DNA of 64,000 nucleotides from Azolla caroliniana (taxonomy: Eukaryota; Polypodiophyta). The DNA lies in NCBI GenBank assembly GCA_043228905.1, contig JBHGNT010000018.1, positions 1,178,001 through 1,242,000 on the forward strand, given 5' to 3'. This document shows positions 32,601 to 42,230 of this stretch, piece by piece (position 1 is the stretch's first letter; every line of letters starts with the position of its first letter). Both the position numbers and the translations under genes were made by a program. The notes below the pieces were generated by a model that did not search any database, was not told the DNA's origin, and saw only the letters and a list, made by a program, of their open reading frames with translations.

Positions 32601-33298
32601 AATGAGATTGACATGGCACCAATGAATATCACTATGACTACCCAAGACCAATGAAAACGCCAAGCAAACTCCAACAATCTATGCACATCTACAGATATAT
32701 AGTTCACTATCTCACCAACTCCATGGTTTCTCCTACCTTTGCTAGATAGTTTTAGCTCCTTTTGATACACCGCCCCCATGATAATGGATTGTATTTTCCC
32801 TCCCAAAACCCTAACTCCAAAATACCAATGCCTCTGGCCTAAATTCTCAATTAATTTCAAGAAAGCTAAGGAGACCACAAGGATTGGACCTTCATTCTTG
32901 AATAGCTCATTTCCAGAAGCATAATCTACAAAGAAATAGAGGAAAATGGGGCCTGAGAGGACGCCCACACCTTTAAGAATAGCAAAGAACCCTGTTTTAA
33001 GTATGTCTTTCCATAGGCATTTCCAAAGAGCCTTCACAATAGAGCGTTCTCCATTGCTCTGCTCTTCCCAGGCTTGAAGAAACAGTTCAACAAGAACCTC
33101 TGACTTGCAAGAAGATGGGGCAGGAGGGAGGTCCTGGAGATCAAGGACTTTGCTGTTCCCCAACTTTAGAACAGGAAATGGGAAATAGAAAAAGAGGAAG
33201 CTGAACCAGCTACAATTAGTGAAGTAATCAGGGGTAGCGCTAGAATTGTGCCGCTGAAGTAGGGGTTCTTTTATCTGTGACGTTGAGGGCGGTGCCAT
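26643..33298 (-). CDS. ABC transporter, C family (MRP type), 11 exons, 1284 aa
   Basis: A full-size ABCC exporter for conjugates and organic anions, typically in the vacuolar or plasma membrane. Exons (minus strand): 31862-33298, 31225-31545, 31041-31127, 30272-30883, 29971-30135, 29595-29883, 28982-29196, 28509-28814, 28360-28423, 27506-27745, 26643-26761. All introns are GT-AG and phases match, giving 3855 nt without a stop. Domains: TMD1 about 95-385; NBD1 with Walker [11 protein letters not shown] (455-464), LSGGQ (546-550), Walker B LLDD (568-571), H603; linker; TMD2 about 690-980; NBD2 with GRTGSGKTT (1070-1078), signature WSAGQRQ (from 1173), Walker B DE (1197-1198), H1229. The start ATG has a good context (ACCAATGGC). 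The N-terminus begins in the L0 linker (EPLLQR), so TMD0, present in most plant ABCCs (about 1500 aa), is absent. The last intron holds a large microsatellite. Confidence 0.93.
26880..27500 (+). repeat. TATG microsatellite and 55-bp minisatellite in the last ABCC intron
   Basis: Long (ATGT)n runs at 26947-27010 and 27405-27500, with a 55-bp higher-order repeat between them. Units begin ACCAAATGTAGGTGTC at 27012, 27067, 27122 and 27177 (four copies), followed by looser variants. All of it lies in the 744-bp intron between ABCC exons 10 and 11 and ends right beside the exon 10 donor (27505). The long frames seen here on both strands are repeat artefacts. Confidence 0.93.
28080..28300 (+). repeat. 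Dispersed repeat in an ABCC intron
   Basis: Diverged inverted copy of 24960-25210, lying between ABCC exons 9 and 10, antisense to the gene. No coding part is present in this copy. Confidence 0.72.
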
Positions 33299-33930
33299 TG
33301 GTTTTCTTGCCGGATCTTACTCTGTGTCTGTCGTGCAGAGAGGAACGGCTATGGCTATGGCTATGGCTGTGGTGGTTAAGCTTTGTCGGTTCCAGAGCTA
33401 TACTGGCTCTGTTTCTGATGGTGGAAAGATTAATGACGATGGATGGCTATGGAGGAGAAGCTGCAAATGAGATAAAAAGTGTTGGGGTGTGTGTGAGTGG
33501 TACTGGTTGCATTGCAGAAAGGAGAGGAGGGGTTCCATCTTCTTCATCATCATCATCATCATCTTCTTCTTCTTATAGGAAGCTCGGTAGGTAGTGATTG
33601 ATTGCCATAGCTTTGACTTGAATGGCGGTTTTAAAGGTGATTCTGCTGTTTCCTCAGTACACTGAAGCAGAAGCAGGAAGAAGAAGAAGAGATGGTGAAG
33701 AAGAAGAAGAAGAAGAAGAAGAAGCAAGGATTGCATGCAGATGTCTTAATCTCATCATTTCATTTCATTTCATTTGCATTTCATTTCATTTCATTTGCAT
33801 TTATTGGAAGCAAAGGATTTCACAGGATGAATGGATGGTTGGATGCATTGCATTGCATGTATGGATGGGTACAGTGAAAATTTCAGAGTTTCATTGGATG
33901 GATGGATGCATATATGCATAGTATGAACCA
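33299..33930 (-). promoter_or_regulatory. ABCC upstream region with microsatellites
   Basis: The 5' flank of the minus-strand ABCC gene. It holds a TCA/TTC run (33541-33575), a GAA run (about 33676-33725) and CATTT repeats (about 33757-33802). On the transcript strand the GAA run is a TTC/CTT tract, which in plants often marks 5' UTRs. I see no clear TATA box. No upstream exon encoding TMD0 membrane helices was found. Confidence 0.4.
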
Positions 33931-34099
33931 TACGCACCATACGAGCATTCGCATTCGCGAATGTTTCTATCATTGAAGTATGGTTATCACCCTCAAAGTA
34001 GGGCAAATACCATACTTTGGTATTCATTATTTTATTATAAGGTAAATTTTCTTTTAAGGCATGAAAGTTAAGGTAAAAAGTGTAATAAATATAAAAAAA

Positions 34100-34370
34100 A
34101 CATAAGAATGTTTTGATTACATATGCATGGATGGATACGTGGATACCTGGATGGGATGGATACATGTATAACTGGATGGGATGGATGCATACATGAATGG
34201 ATGGATACAATGAAAACATTCGGAATTTCATTGCATTGCATGGATGGGATGGATGCATGCATGCATGCATGCATGGAACACATGATGGGCAATCCTTCAT
34301 CACGTGGATAAAGAATTTACATGGGATGGATGGGATACATACATGCTTAGATGGATGGATCACATGATGG
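34100..34370 (+). repeat. GGATG/GCAT simple-sequence region
   Basis: Repeated GGATGGATG and GCATGCATGC motifs with a loosely repeated block (TGGATGGGATGGATAC at about 34150 and again near 34175). No coding signal; the apparent frames are low complexity. Confidence 0.6.
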
Positions 34371-34630
34371 GCAATCGATCCTCCATCATGTGGATAAAGA
34401 ATTTGTTGGTTCTCCTTTTTCCATACTATTGACCAACCACCCCCCACCCCCCTTCCCTTTGTCTTCTCAATCTCAATCTCAATCACAATCACAATCACTC
34501 CTGCTCATAATGGTTAATGAACAGTGGTTAATGAACGGGAATGCGACAAGAGGTTTGTAAAAAAGCATACCCATTATAATGGACAAAGGGATTAAGCCAC
34601 ATTCATTAAATATAGAAGTTCTACTCTTTG

Positions 34631-34631
34631 C

Positions 34632-34669
<38 letters not shown>

Positions 34670-34869
34670 TTTTGTAAATAATGGCTTTCATTACGAAACA
34701 AAAAACACCATCATGACTAACTTACTACAAAGTATAGAACCCTTCTATCTTGGGATCTAAAGAATACTACGACACCAAACTCAATGCCACCCTACACACC
34801 AATTCAAATGGCGAGTATGATGATATGTGACCTTGCAAAGTTCTCTCTCTTCCTGGTTGAGATTTCGTG

Positions 34870-34912
<43 letters not shown>
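34631..34912 (+). repeat. CT microsatellites flanking dispersed-repeat copy 2
   Basis: (CT)n at 34634-34671 and (TC)n at about 34873-34911. Between them, 34713-34850 is the second copy of the repeat at 19219-19357. Confidence 0.8.
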
Positions 34913-34915
<3 letters not shown>

Positions 34916-34959
34916 GTATAAATTGCTCTCTCAGAGTCATTATGTGCACTCTAAATTCC

Positions 34960-36244
34960 ATGAATTAGTAAAGTTTAAAACATGAAGAGTCGTCACCAAC
35001 TTTTACATGTATTATGTGAAAATAAATGTTTTATCAAATAAAATGAAAATTCAAAAAAGTGGAACATAGTGGCCCTTTGGATAGACCTACATCTCCGAAA
35101 ACATACTTTCCCTCTTTGTTGGTATGGTGTGCCTTACCCCTCCTCAAGGTGCCACGTTTGTCTTCAATTGAATTTTACAATAATTGGCATTCTAAATTGC
35201 CACTTCGAACAAAGGGCTTCATTTGGAGAGTATTGATTACGGATTTTTTTATTTTTTCCAATAAAATTTTATTCTTCATTCATAGAAATTTTGCATACAT
35301 GACGAAATGATTAAGCTGAAAACATTACAATAGTTCTAGCCATGATGATTTTACATTGGGATAAACTCTAAAGAGACGAAGAGACGTGCATTAGCAACAT
35401 GCAATTAATTCTTTTGCATTTTTCAAACAGAAAATAATTCTCGTCGTTTCATACAATGTCTAATTGCTCATTAGATTTGGGTTTGCATTTTTGGCACGTT
35501 TATGTTGCATTCTTATTTGACATCAATGGAATGGGTGTTCAAACAATTCACATTGATTGACGTGAAACCACAATATGGGGGATTTTATCATGATTGGCAT
35601 GTACACAATTTGTACATGATGATAGGGATGGAGTTAGAGCAAATATACAAAAGTTAAAGGGAGTACAAAGGTGGTACTTTTGGTTTTTGGAGCAAGTTCA
35701 ATATACTGCAACGAGTCTATCATGGACATTAAAAAATCAATCAATCTTTTATCGTTTGTAATTACCTTCCCCTATTGGCAAGTTATTAGACCATTGATCC
35801 TAGTTTCTACTTCAAGGCTCAACTTTCACACCTCTCAATTACTTCCTAGATGATAGTGAAATGTAGGGGTTGAACGCACAAGGTTCAATGCTCAACTTTC
35901 ACACCTCTTTATTGCATTATGCATAATACATCTTTTTCTTAATTACTAGATACCAACCACTATGGACTCTAAGGGTGAATGCATAACCTCCTCCTAGTCT
36001 TGTTGAAGAAAGACAACTTTACCAACTAAGCTTTATCCATTTGGGCCTTCACAAAACATGGTTCTCTACGGAAACATATGAATGTTCATGGAGAGAAGCA
36101 ATTCATTTGTCATTTGTGAAGGTTGTGCAAAGGTAGTTTCCAATAAAAACTTGTTGTGCATTTACTACTATTGATGTTTTTAGCATGTGAAATTATGTAA
36201 ATGTAGAATTGTACATCCAACTATTTCTTTCGATGTGCAGATAT
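34960..36244. other. AT-rich intergenic DNA
   Basis: No gene recognised. The minus strand near 36010-36045 has TAGTTGGTAAAGTTGTC, which resembles a tRNA A box, with a weak B-box candidate downstream; I do not call it. A short repeat, GCTCAACTTTCACACCTC, occurs twice (about 35818 and 35891). Confidence 0.5.
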
Positions 36245-36405
36245 TGTGGCAGTCACATGGACCACACCCAATTTAGGCCTCTACCAAGCCCTCATAATTA
36301 GATGAGCTAATTGGAGCTGGGGAACACCCTCCACGCTAAGAGTAGTCTATAAAATGTAACTTGGAACGTAATGGAAAAGGAGGCTATTCTTGAGAGCATT
36401 TCACA
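36245..36405 (+). repeat. 5' LTR of Gypsy-3 (161 bp)
   Basis: TGTGGCAGTCACATGG ... GAGCATTTCACA. The promoter-like TCTATAAAATG lies at about 36347-36357. A partial repeat of the LTR end (GAGCATTTCACATCTTG) follows directly. Confidence 0.9.
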
Positions 36406-36426
36406 TCTTGAGCATTTCACATCTTG

Positions 36427-37295
36427 ATGGAGAAGACGGGCAAAGCAACCCCAACAGCACACGCCCTGATGCAACACGGCAACAACGGCGGCAACGCAAA
36501 CTCAATGAATCCGGAATTCCTACAACAACAAATTCAAGAACATCAACCCACATCGCCAATCGACCAACTAGTTCAAGCCCTATCCAACATTATTTTACAA
36601 GTTAACCATACTAACCAAGCCATGTTGTCATTTCTTTCAGCACGATCCAAGCGACAACAGAATCTCCAGGACCCTCGAGTTCGCCAAAAACCATTCTCCG
36701 GCCTACCATCGGAAGACATCCTCTCTTGGCTGGATCATTTCGAAATGGTGGCTAGTTACCACCAGTGGCCACACCCCCAGAAGGCAATGGAAATGAAGAC
36801 ACTCCTTGAGAATATCGCAACAACATGGCTCGTCCAACAACCCGAAGAGACACGCAACGACTGGGATCTGTTACAGGCAGCCATGATTCGGAATTTTGCT
36901 CATCAAGACTCTCGCCAAACGGCCCTACAACAGCTCGAGTCACTTGCCCAACAACCACGTGAACCCATCACCCAGTTCGTGGTTCGGTTTGTGTAGATCC
37001 TACGTCGGGTTGACGCCAACATGTCGGAAGACATGAAATTGTTTTCCTTTTGGCCGCGTATACGACATGACCTCCGTCGTCGTGTACGCGATCAAGGCCC
37101 AACGACACTACACGAAGCCATCCTCACCGCCCAACGCATCGAAGCTGCAAACGCGCACGACATGCACACACCAAGTAATCTCAGTCACGATCATACAAAC
37201 ACTATGCCAGTGCCACTCCCATGGACATCGACGTCCAAAACGCGCAATTACGCGCCAAGCGTGCATTGCCCGAACGAGACAGCCAAGGACGCCCC
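36427..37295 (+). pseudogene. Gypsy-3 gag, first part
   Basis: Starts MEKTGKATPTAHALMQHG. The retrotransposon gag domain is visible: PFSGLPSEDILSWLDHFEM ... LLENIATTWLVQQPEE ... DWDLLQAAMIRNFAHQDSRQTALQQL. A TAG at 36994-36996 follows VVRFV; the frame continues ILRRVDANMSEDMKLFSFWP and shifts near 37210. It runs into Copia-E at 37296 and continues at 38250 with the zinc knuckle. Confidence 0.82.
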
Positions 37296-37319
37296 TGTTA
37301 AGGATTAGGTAATTAATTA

Positions 37320-37611
37320 GCGGCCGGTCGTGTTGACAGCGAACATTTTCTTTAAGTTCTCCCACGCCTCTTTAGGCGTCTTGAATGTGGCTAAGCATAT
37401 GGTCGTGGACACATGTTGCCAAGAAATACATTACCCGACTCGCTCCTTGCTCCCACGTTGGGTAGTTGGCGTTTGTGTTGTCGGGCTTGTTCTCGAGTGC
37501 GCCGTTGATGTAGCTCCAATACCCTTGGCCGACAAGGTATTGGGTCATCTTGTACTCCCAAGATGAATAATTGCTCCGGTCTAGCTTTTCGCTAGGGAGC
37601 GAGCTACCCAT
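37320..37611 (-). pseudogene. Copia-E gag fragment
   Basis: MGSSLPSEKLDRSNYSSWEYKM, then YLVGQGYWSYINGALE, then SRVMYFLATCVHDHMLSHIQ. It matches the gag start of Copia-C (VEKLDRTNYASW, LLGHGYWSYVDG). A TGA follows at 37372, then TPKEAWENLKKMFAVNT before truncation. Confidence 0.82.
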
Positions 37612-37774
37612 TTGTGTGTTGTTTTGTGTCTTCCTTGTTGGCTCTTCTTTCTTTGATCACGTACTTGTGCTACGTAGCGGCACTACGGTAGCAGATGACC
37701 GAAATTTGTCATCGGCGTTTTGAACACACAATCACGGAGTGTCGGGTGGGCTTAGTGGATATGCTAAACCACAT

Positions 37775-37786
37775 GCTCTGATGCCA
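37775..37786 (-). promoter_or_regulatory. Primer binding site of Copia-E
   Basis: The coding strand reads TGGCATCAGAGC beside the 5' LTR, one base from the initiator-Met PBS. Confidence 0.8.
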
Positions 37787-38244
37787 TGTTAAAGATTAGG
37801 TAATTAATTAAGGATTAATTATTACCTAATTATGTGATTAAGTTAAGCGATTATGTAGCGGAAGATTAAGTGATATGTGTGTGTATGTATGTGTGAGAGG
37901 AAGAGAGAGAGAAGTACACTTATGAACACAAAAACAAGATGGGGGATGATAAAGTATATTAAAAGGTAAATATCATCAACTATCATCAAATACAAAAATA
38001 CCTTCAATGAGGTATATATAGGTTTCATGTGCAAGGGTGCACATGTGGTAGGAGAATATAGGTACAACGTGTATGTCCTATATTCAATGAGCATGGAGTG
38101 GTGGATCTACAATGTATCCCACTCGAGTACAAAATCCTATTTAAGGCTTTATGATCAACACACTAACTAGATTCTATCTAGGTAACTACTAAGTTACATG
38201 TGTTGATTAACTAACTAAACTAAGTTGAGCTTGATCTCTCAACA
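37787..38244 (-). repeat. 5' LTR of Copia-E (458 bp)
   Basis: Plus-strand ends TGTTAAAGATTAGG and GATCTCTCAACA. Its first bases match the remnant at 37296-37321, which identifies that remnant as the other LTR. Confidence 0.82.
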
Positions 38245-38249
38245 ACCCC

Positions 38250-38385
38250 AAATGTTTCTACTGCAACAACTATGGCCACATTTGGCGTCACTACCGAAAA
38301 TGGCAAAATCACCAACAGAAGCAGAAAGTCCAATTAGCCGACGCTGCCTCCCTCTTTGAGCTCCCGAAAAACTAATGCGCAGGGT
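38250..38385 (+). pseudogene. Gypsy-3 gag zinc knuckle
   Basis: CFYCNNYGHIWRHYRK: a CCHC knuckle whose last Cys is Tyr (TGC to TAC). Then NHQQKQKVQLADAASLFELPKN and a stop. It is contiguous with 37295 once Copia-E is removed. Confidence 0.78.
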
Positions 38386-38394
38386 GCCGCAGGG

Positions 38395-38745
38395 AGAGCC
38401 GCCCCCGCACGTCCATGCCTCCACGCCATCAACTTCTCCTGTTTCTCCCACGATCGAGCCACCCCTGCACGTCCACGCCTCCACGTCATCAACTTCTCCC
38501 GTTTATACCACGATTGAGCCGACCTCGCATGTCCACGCCTCCACATCATCAACTTCGCCCGTTTGTACACGTCCACGCCTCCACGCCATCAACTTCTCCC
38601 GTTTCTCCCATGATCGAGCCACCCCCGCACGTCCACGCCTCCATGTCATCAACTTCTCCTGTTTATACCACGATCGAGCCGACCCCGCATGTCCACGCCT
38701 CCACGTCATCAACTTCGCCCGTTTGTACCACAATCGCCAGCCTCC
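38395..38745 (+). repeat. 60-bp coding minisatellite in Gypsy-3
   Basis: About six units of a 60-bp repeat, unit start near CCGCACGTCCACGCCTCCACG. In one frame each unit encodes a 20-residue Pro/Ser/Thr/His-rich repeat of the type HVHASTPSTSPVSPTIEP. A 39-bp unit at about 38565 shows a partial deletion that shifts the frame. It lies between the gag knuckle and the protease. Confidence 0.88.
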
Positions 38746-38754
38746 AACACACGC

Positions 38755-38953
38755 CCTAAGAAGTTCTCCTCGACTCCGGCAACAACATCTCTTCCATCAG
38801 CGTAGATTTAGTCACCCAATTACAACTTCACACGAGCCACGCACCGCCCATTAAAATCCTCTTCGGCGACCAACAACGGTTGTACCACTCACATACGCAA
38901 GTCATGTGCATGCTCACCATCAGTTCCACCCAGATCCAACATCGTTTCTACGT
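38755..38953 (+). pseudogene. Gypsy-3 protease, first part
   Basis: VLLDSGNNISSISVDLVTQL has the D-S-G active site, followed by PIKILFGDQQ and an IQHRFYV strand that is cut by Gypsy-2 at 38953 and resumes at 45857 (LFPITLGYDWF). Confidence 0.75.
38949..38953. repeat. Target-site duplication, left copy (Gypsy-2)
   Basis: TACGT, repeated at 45852-45856. Joining across it restores the Gypsy-3 protease frame. Confidence 0.85.
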
Positions 38954-39630
38954 TGTCGTGGAGAAAACCGTCCCTAGTCAGAAACCGGGTATAACGTGCG
39001 TAAACCAGCCCTTACACATGGGCACAAGTTTTGTTGTATAGTACGTAGATAGGTACAAGTCGGCTGAGGTGAAATCCTAGGTAGCACGCATTCCTTAGGG
39101 GGAAAATCGAGGTGTATCCCTATCCGAAAGGACAGGGAATAAACATGATGTAATGGGTGGTAACGACCTCCCTCCTTGGGCTATAAAAGAGAGGGAGAGG
39201 TATTGTAAAAGGGGGATCACGTTTTGTGGAGGACGAAGTGCTACTGGACTGGAATCGAGCTCTTCTCCTTTGTCTTCTCCATAGTCGTTCTGTGCAGGTT
39301 TTCGGGAGGCTGACTCTACTCCGCGGAACGCCCGAGTGCTTCCGGCAGAGTCTCCATCTCGCGTTCTTTGCACGCGTGCGCGCGTGTGTGTGCAGGCATC
39401 GGAGCCTATCACTCGCTGGCTTGACGGTTGTAACTCCTTGATTTAAATATACATATATGTTCGTTATGTCTCCATTGTTCAGAGTTAGTTGCAACTCCTG
39501 CGAATCTATGTGTCTGTGTGCGTGTGAAATACATCGGTAGTTTCCTTCCCCTCTTCTCATTCGGTTATTTCTCGGTCCAAGGCCCCCGTGGTCACGCCTC
39601 ATTCTCCACGCACGCGCGTAACAACGTGAC
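38954..39630 (+). repeat. 5' LTR of Gypsy-2 (677 bp)
   Basis: TGTCGTGGAG ... ACAACGTGAC. TATA box GGGCTATAAAAGAG at 39179-39190. It carries about 177 bp (38964-39140) that the 3' LTR lacks. The matching segment is present in diverged form in the solo LTR at 16195, so the 3' LTR has the deletion. Confidence 0.88.
39179..39190 (+). promoter_or_regulatory. TATA box in Gypsy-2 5' LTR
   Basis: GGCTATAAAAGA after CTCCCTCCTTG, conserved in all three LTRs of this family in the window. Confidence 0.6.
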
Positions 39631-39635
39631 ATATT

Positions 39636-39653
39636 TGGTGAACCCAACGTGAA
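39636..39653 (+). promoter_or_regulatory. Candidate primer binding site of Gypsy-2
   Basis: TGGTGAACCCAACGTGAAC five bases after the LTR. The relative at 51462 reads TGGTGAACCCGATTTGAAC; its complement looks like a tRNA T-arm plus acceptor ending in CCA. The tRNA is not the initiator-Met used by the copia elements, and I cannot name it. Confidence 0.5.
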
Positions 39654-39674
39654 CAGGCGGCAGAGGAATAGAAA

Positions 39675-40593
39675 GATGAGAGGGTCGGATCTTGTAGAAG
39701 CCATGGCTTCGGCTGTGGATCGGATAGTGAGTGCGCGCGAAGGCACAGGCGCCCTCGATAGGGCTATTGAAGCAGTTGTCGGCACGGTAAGCCGGTTCGG
39801 TGGGAAGGACGCCAAAAGCTATTTGGAGGCTTACTGAGCCGAAATGGTGATGAGGGACATCCCGGAGGACAGGCAACTGGCCGGATTCCCTTGGGCGGCG
39901 ATGCCGAGCATCCACGCGGAGGTGCTTGAGGTACGGGCTGAGAGTCAGACCTGGGAAGAGTTTGAAGGTCGGCTCCTTGAAAAATACGGGCTTGATGATG
40001 CGCTTCAGCTATCGAAACGGGACTTCATGGAATGGGTGGAAACCCCCGAAAAGGGGAGAAACACGTCGGTGCTCCTTCGGGAGTTTGAAGAACGCTTCGT
40101 ACATATTTCGGCGTTGGAACGGACCGTACTAGACACAAGTCGTGTCCTATTGTTCATTAAATCAGTGGACGTAAGGGACCGGGAGCAAGTGGGCTTCCTG
40201 TTGGAGACCGATGACGGCCTAACAACTGACTGGGCCGTGGTAAAGAGAGTTTGCGGCCATTTTGACAAACGGCGTGAGTGGGTCGATAAAGGCTTGACGA
40301 GGGTGGGTTCTATTGCGACAAGGACGGTCGAGGTACCCCCACCGGCGCGAAGGGAAGAGACCCGAGACTGGCTCGAGACCGGCTCAACTTCGACCAGCAT
40401 GGTCAAAGGCTCGTCCGGAGGAGCGGCTTTGGAGGAGCTGACTCAGATGGTGAGGGACCTCCAGATTGCACAAGCATGGAGGGACGACGGCGAACAAGTC
40501 CGTGATCGAACGCCTCCGGTTGGGAACCGATGCTTGTGGTGCGACGCGGTCGGCCATGCCCGAAAGGACTGCGGGGACTTCGCCAAGCGATAA
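39675..40593 (+). pseudogene. Gypsy-2 gag
   Basis: Start MRGSDLVEAMASAVDRIVSA; TGA at 39836-39838 after SYLEAY, then the frame continues AEMVMRDIPEDRQLAGFPW to 40593. It contains a gag domain (WEEFEGRLLEKYGLDDA ... LREFEERFVHISALE ... LLFIKSVDVRD) and a CCHC knuckle CLWCDAVGHARKDC near the end. The Gypsy-4 fragment at 51490 shows the same N-terminus (AIEQLVQRNGQFNGKDVSRYLRDYKAEM), with Asp-Tyr-Lys where Gypsy-2 has the stop. Confidence 0.85.
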
Positions 40594-41714
40594 GAGGGAA
40601 CGTGGTGTACCTATGGAACAGTCGAGTGCACGCTAGCGAGACCCGAAGGGCCTTGGATCTGAATGTCAGACGAGGAGGTATGAAACGGCTGATGGAAGAA
40701 GCGGCGGCTCGCCACGCGGAGACCGTCCACTACTCGGCGTCGGCTAGAATCCGGGTCGGAAGTGATGAAGTACAGAGGACGAAGGAAGCCGGATTCTGGC
40801 CGTTGATGCTGGAAGGCCTCGCTAGCGTACGGCTGAGGAAAGAGGAAACGGACCGCGCGGAAAGATGTGTCCGGGAGGCAACCGAGTGGAGTGACCCAGT
40901 CGAAGAGAAGACGGACTTCATTGAAGCCGCTTGCCAAAACTACGAGGTTCTGGTGGAGGACAAGCGTGCAGGTAAGACCGGAGGGGCCGGACCCTCACAA
41001 CAGTATGAGACCCGGTTCGGGCAAAAGCAGAATGATGCCGGTGCGACCGACGCACCAGATAAAGCCAAGATGGCCAGGTACCGATTGAGCACGAAGATCG
41101 AGAGGACCATGAACCTGCGAAAGGTCCTCAAGGAACGTATCCTCGACAACAAAGTGGAGTTGTCATTGAGGGAAGTGCTAGGAATCACCAAGAAGGAGTT
41201 CCACGACTCCATCGTGAACTTGGTGAAGCGGAAAAGGCTTTCGACAAAGCCGGAGCCGGAGAAGCCGGTGGAGGTGCGAACGACGCACCTAGAAGACATG
41301 GCTCTAGAAGACGAGTTGGCAGAGAGCCACTATTCAAGGCCACATTGGGCCAGAGCAACCACGGAGACCCCCGTTAAGATCGGTGATGTTCAGGAGCCGG
41401 TGGTGGCGTTGGTGGACCACGGTTCAGAAATCAACTTGATTTCCATGGACTTCTACAAGAAGGGGAAGTGGCTGATCAACACCAAGCACGGGTGGAAAAT
41501 ACGGGCAGCAACGCGCGCCACGGAAGAGCTGCATGGAGCTTGCCCGAATGTACGAGTGAAAATCGGCGATGTCGGCAGGACACGTCCTCACATCCGATTA
41601 TACTCGGGGAACCGTACATCACGGCGGCATAGATGGAGACCAAGGTGTTGGACAACGGTTCCACATATGCTCGAGTCAAGAGCCAGGATGGGCGTCACTC
41701 AGTCCAGTTCCTGA
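40594..41714 (+). pseudogene. Gypsy-2 linker and D-H-G protease
   Basis: The frame shifts after the knuckle, then GNVVYLWNSRVHASETRRAL, RGGMKRLMEEAAARHAETVHY, EWSDPVEEKTDFIEAACQNY, and the helical ERILDNKVELSLREVLGIT linker. The protease follows: VVALVDHGSEINLISMDFYK with D-H-G. The frame breaks at about 41575. HIRLYSGNRTSRR is a shifted reading of the flap segment that Gypsy-1 reads as FILGEPYI. The same domain order is seen in Gypsy-1. Confidence 0.85.
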
Positions 41715-42071
41715 CGATGCGACCGAACCATGAGCGTAACCACGAGACCCTCGGTGGCGAAAACTGAGGGGATTTTTAGAGAGGGCTATCAAGGCGTGGG
41801 GCCGCGATAGTCCGGACACCCCGGGAAAACCCCACAGATGTACTATAGGCAAAAAGACATGTACCATAGGTAGGAAATTTTGGTTGTCTGATAGTGGAGG
41901 TTGTACAATAACCGACGTAGTTGGCCGGGAAAAGAAGCGAGTGGAGGAGCGACTTCAGGCATGCGGAGTCCTTGGCCCTGAAGAGGAAATCAACGGAGCC
42001 GTGGAGGCGGTCTCTTTCGACAACACCTTGGGGAAGTTATGGGAGGTGTTCGGAGAAGGCCTTAATGAGGT

Positions 42072-42230
42072 CTCGAGTCGGATCGGACGGCTCGAGTGGA
42101 TACGAAGTCATCGCCGACTTCAGTAATGGACTCGAGTCAAATCGGATGGATCGAGTGTATACAAAGTCATCGCCGACTTCAGTAATGGACTCGAGTAAGA
42201 TCGGACGGCTCGAGTGGATACGAAGTACAA
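42072..42230 (+). repeat. 59-bp tandem repeat in Gypsy-2
   Basis: Units start CTCGAGTC/AAG at 42072, 42131 and 42190, with period 59. The third unit is partial. As 59 is not a multiple of 3, the expansion shifts the frame between protease and RT. Gypsy-1 has only one version of this segment (VDTKYKTVDKKV). Confidence 0.88.

Larger units (their letters stand above)
37296..38244 (-). mobile_element. Copia-E: gag-only copia remnant
   Basis: A minus-strand copia insertion of 949 bp. It has a full 5' LTR (37787-38244), PBS, the first part of gag, and only about 26 bp of the 3' LTR start (37296-37321, TGTTAAGGATTAGG). Everything from mid-gag through pol and most of the 3' LTR is deleted. Flanks GCCCC (37291-37295) and ACCCC (38245-38249) are a duplication with one G/A change. 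Removing it rejoins the Gypsy-3 gag. Confidence 0.85.

Noticed and set aside
33398-33736. Minus-strand frame upstream of ABCC (poly-Leu, poly-Lys, poly-Met) as a possible TMD0
   Set aside because: Its hydrophobic part is poly-Leu from a GAA/CTT microsatellite. There is no helix pattern of a TMD0 and no splice link to 33298.
36245-36405. Reading the gag-only 36.2-38.9 kb part as a separate element from the 45.9-49.6 kb pol part
   Set aside because: Matching 161-bp LTRs at both outer ends and frame continuity across all three insertions show one element.
38395-38745. 60-bp array as a CRISPR
   Set aside because: Units are contiguous without spacers and lie in a retrotransposon coding region of a plant genome.
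39120-39815. Minus-strand 231-codon frame in the Gypsy-2 LTR and gag start
   Set aside because: It is a shadow frame across an LTR with no known domain; the plus strand carries the gag.
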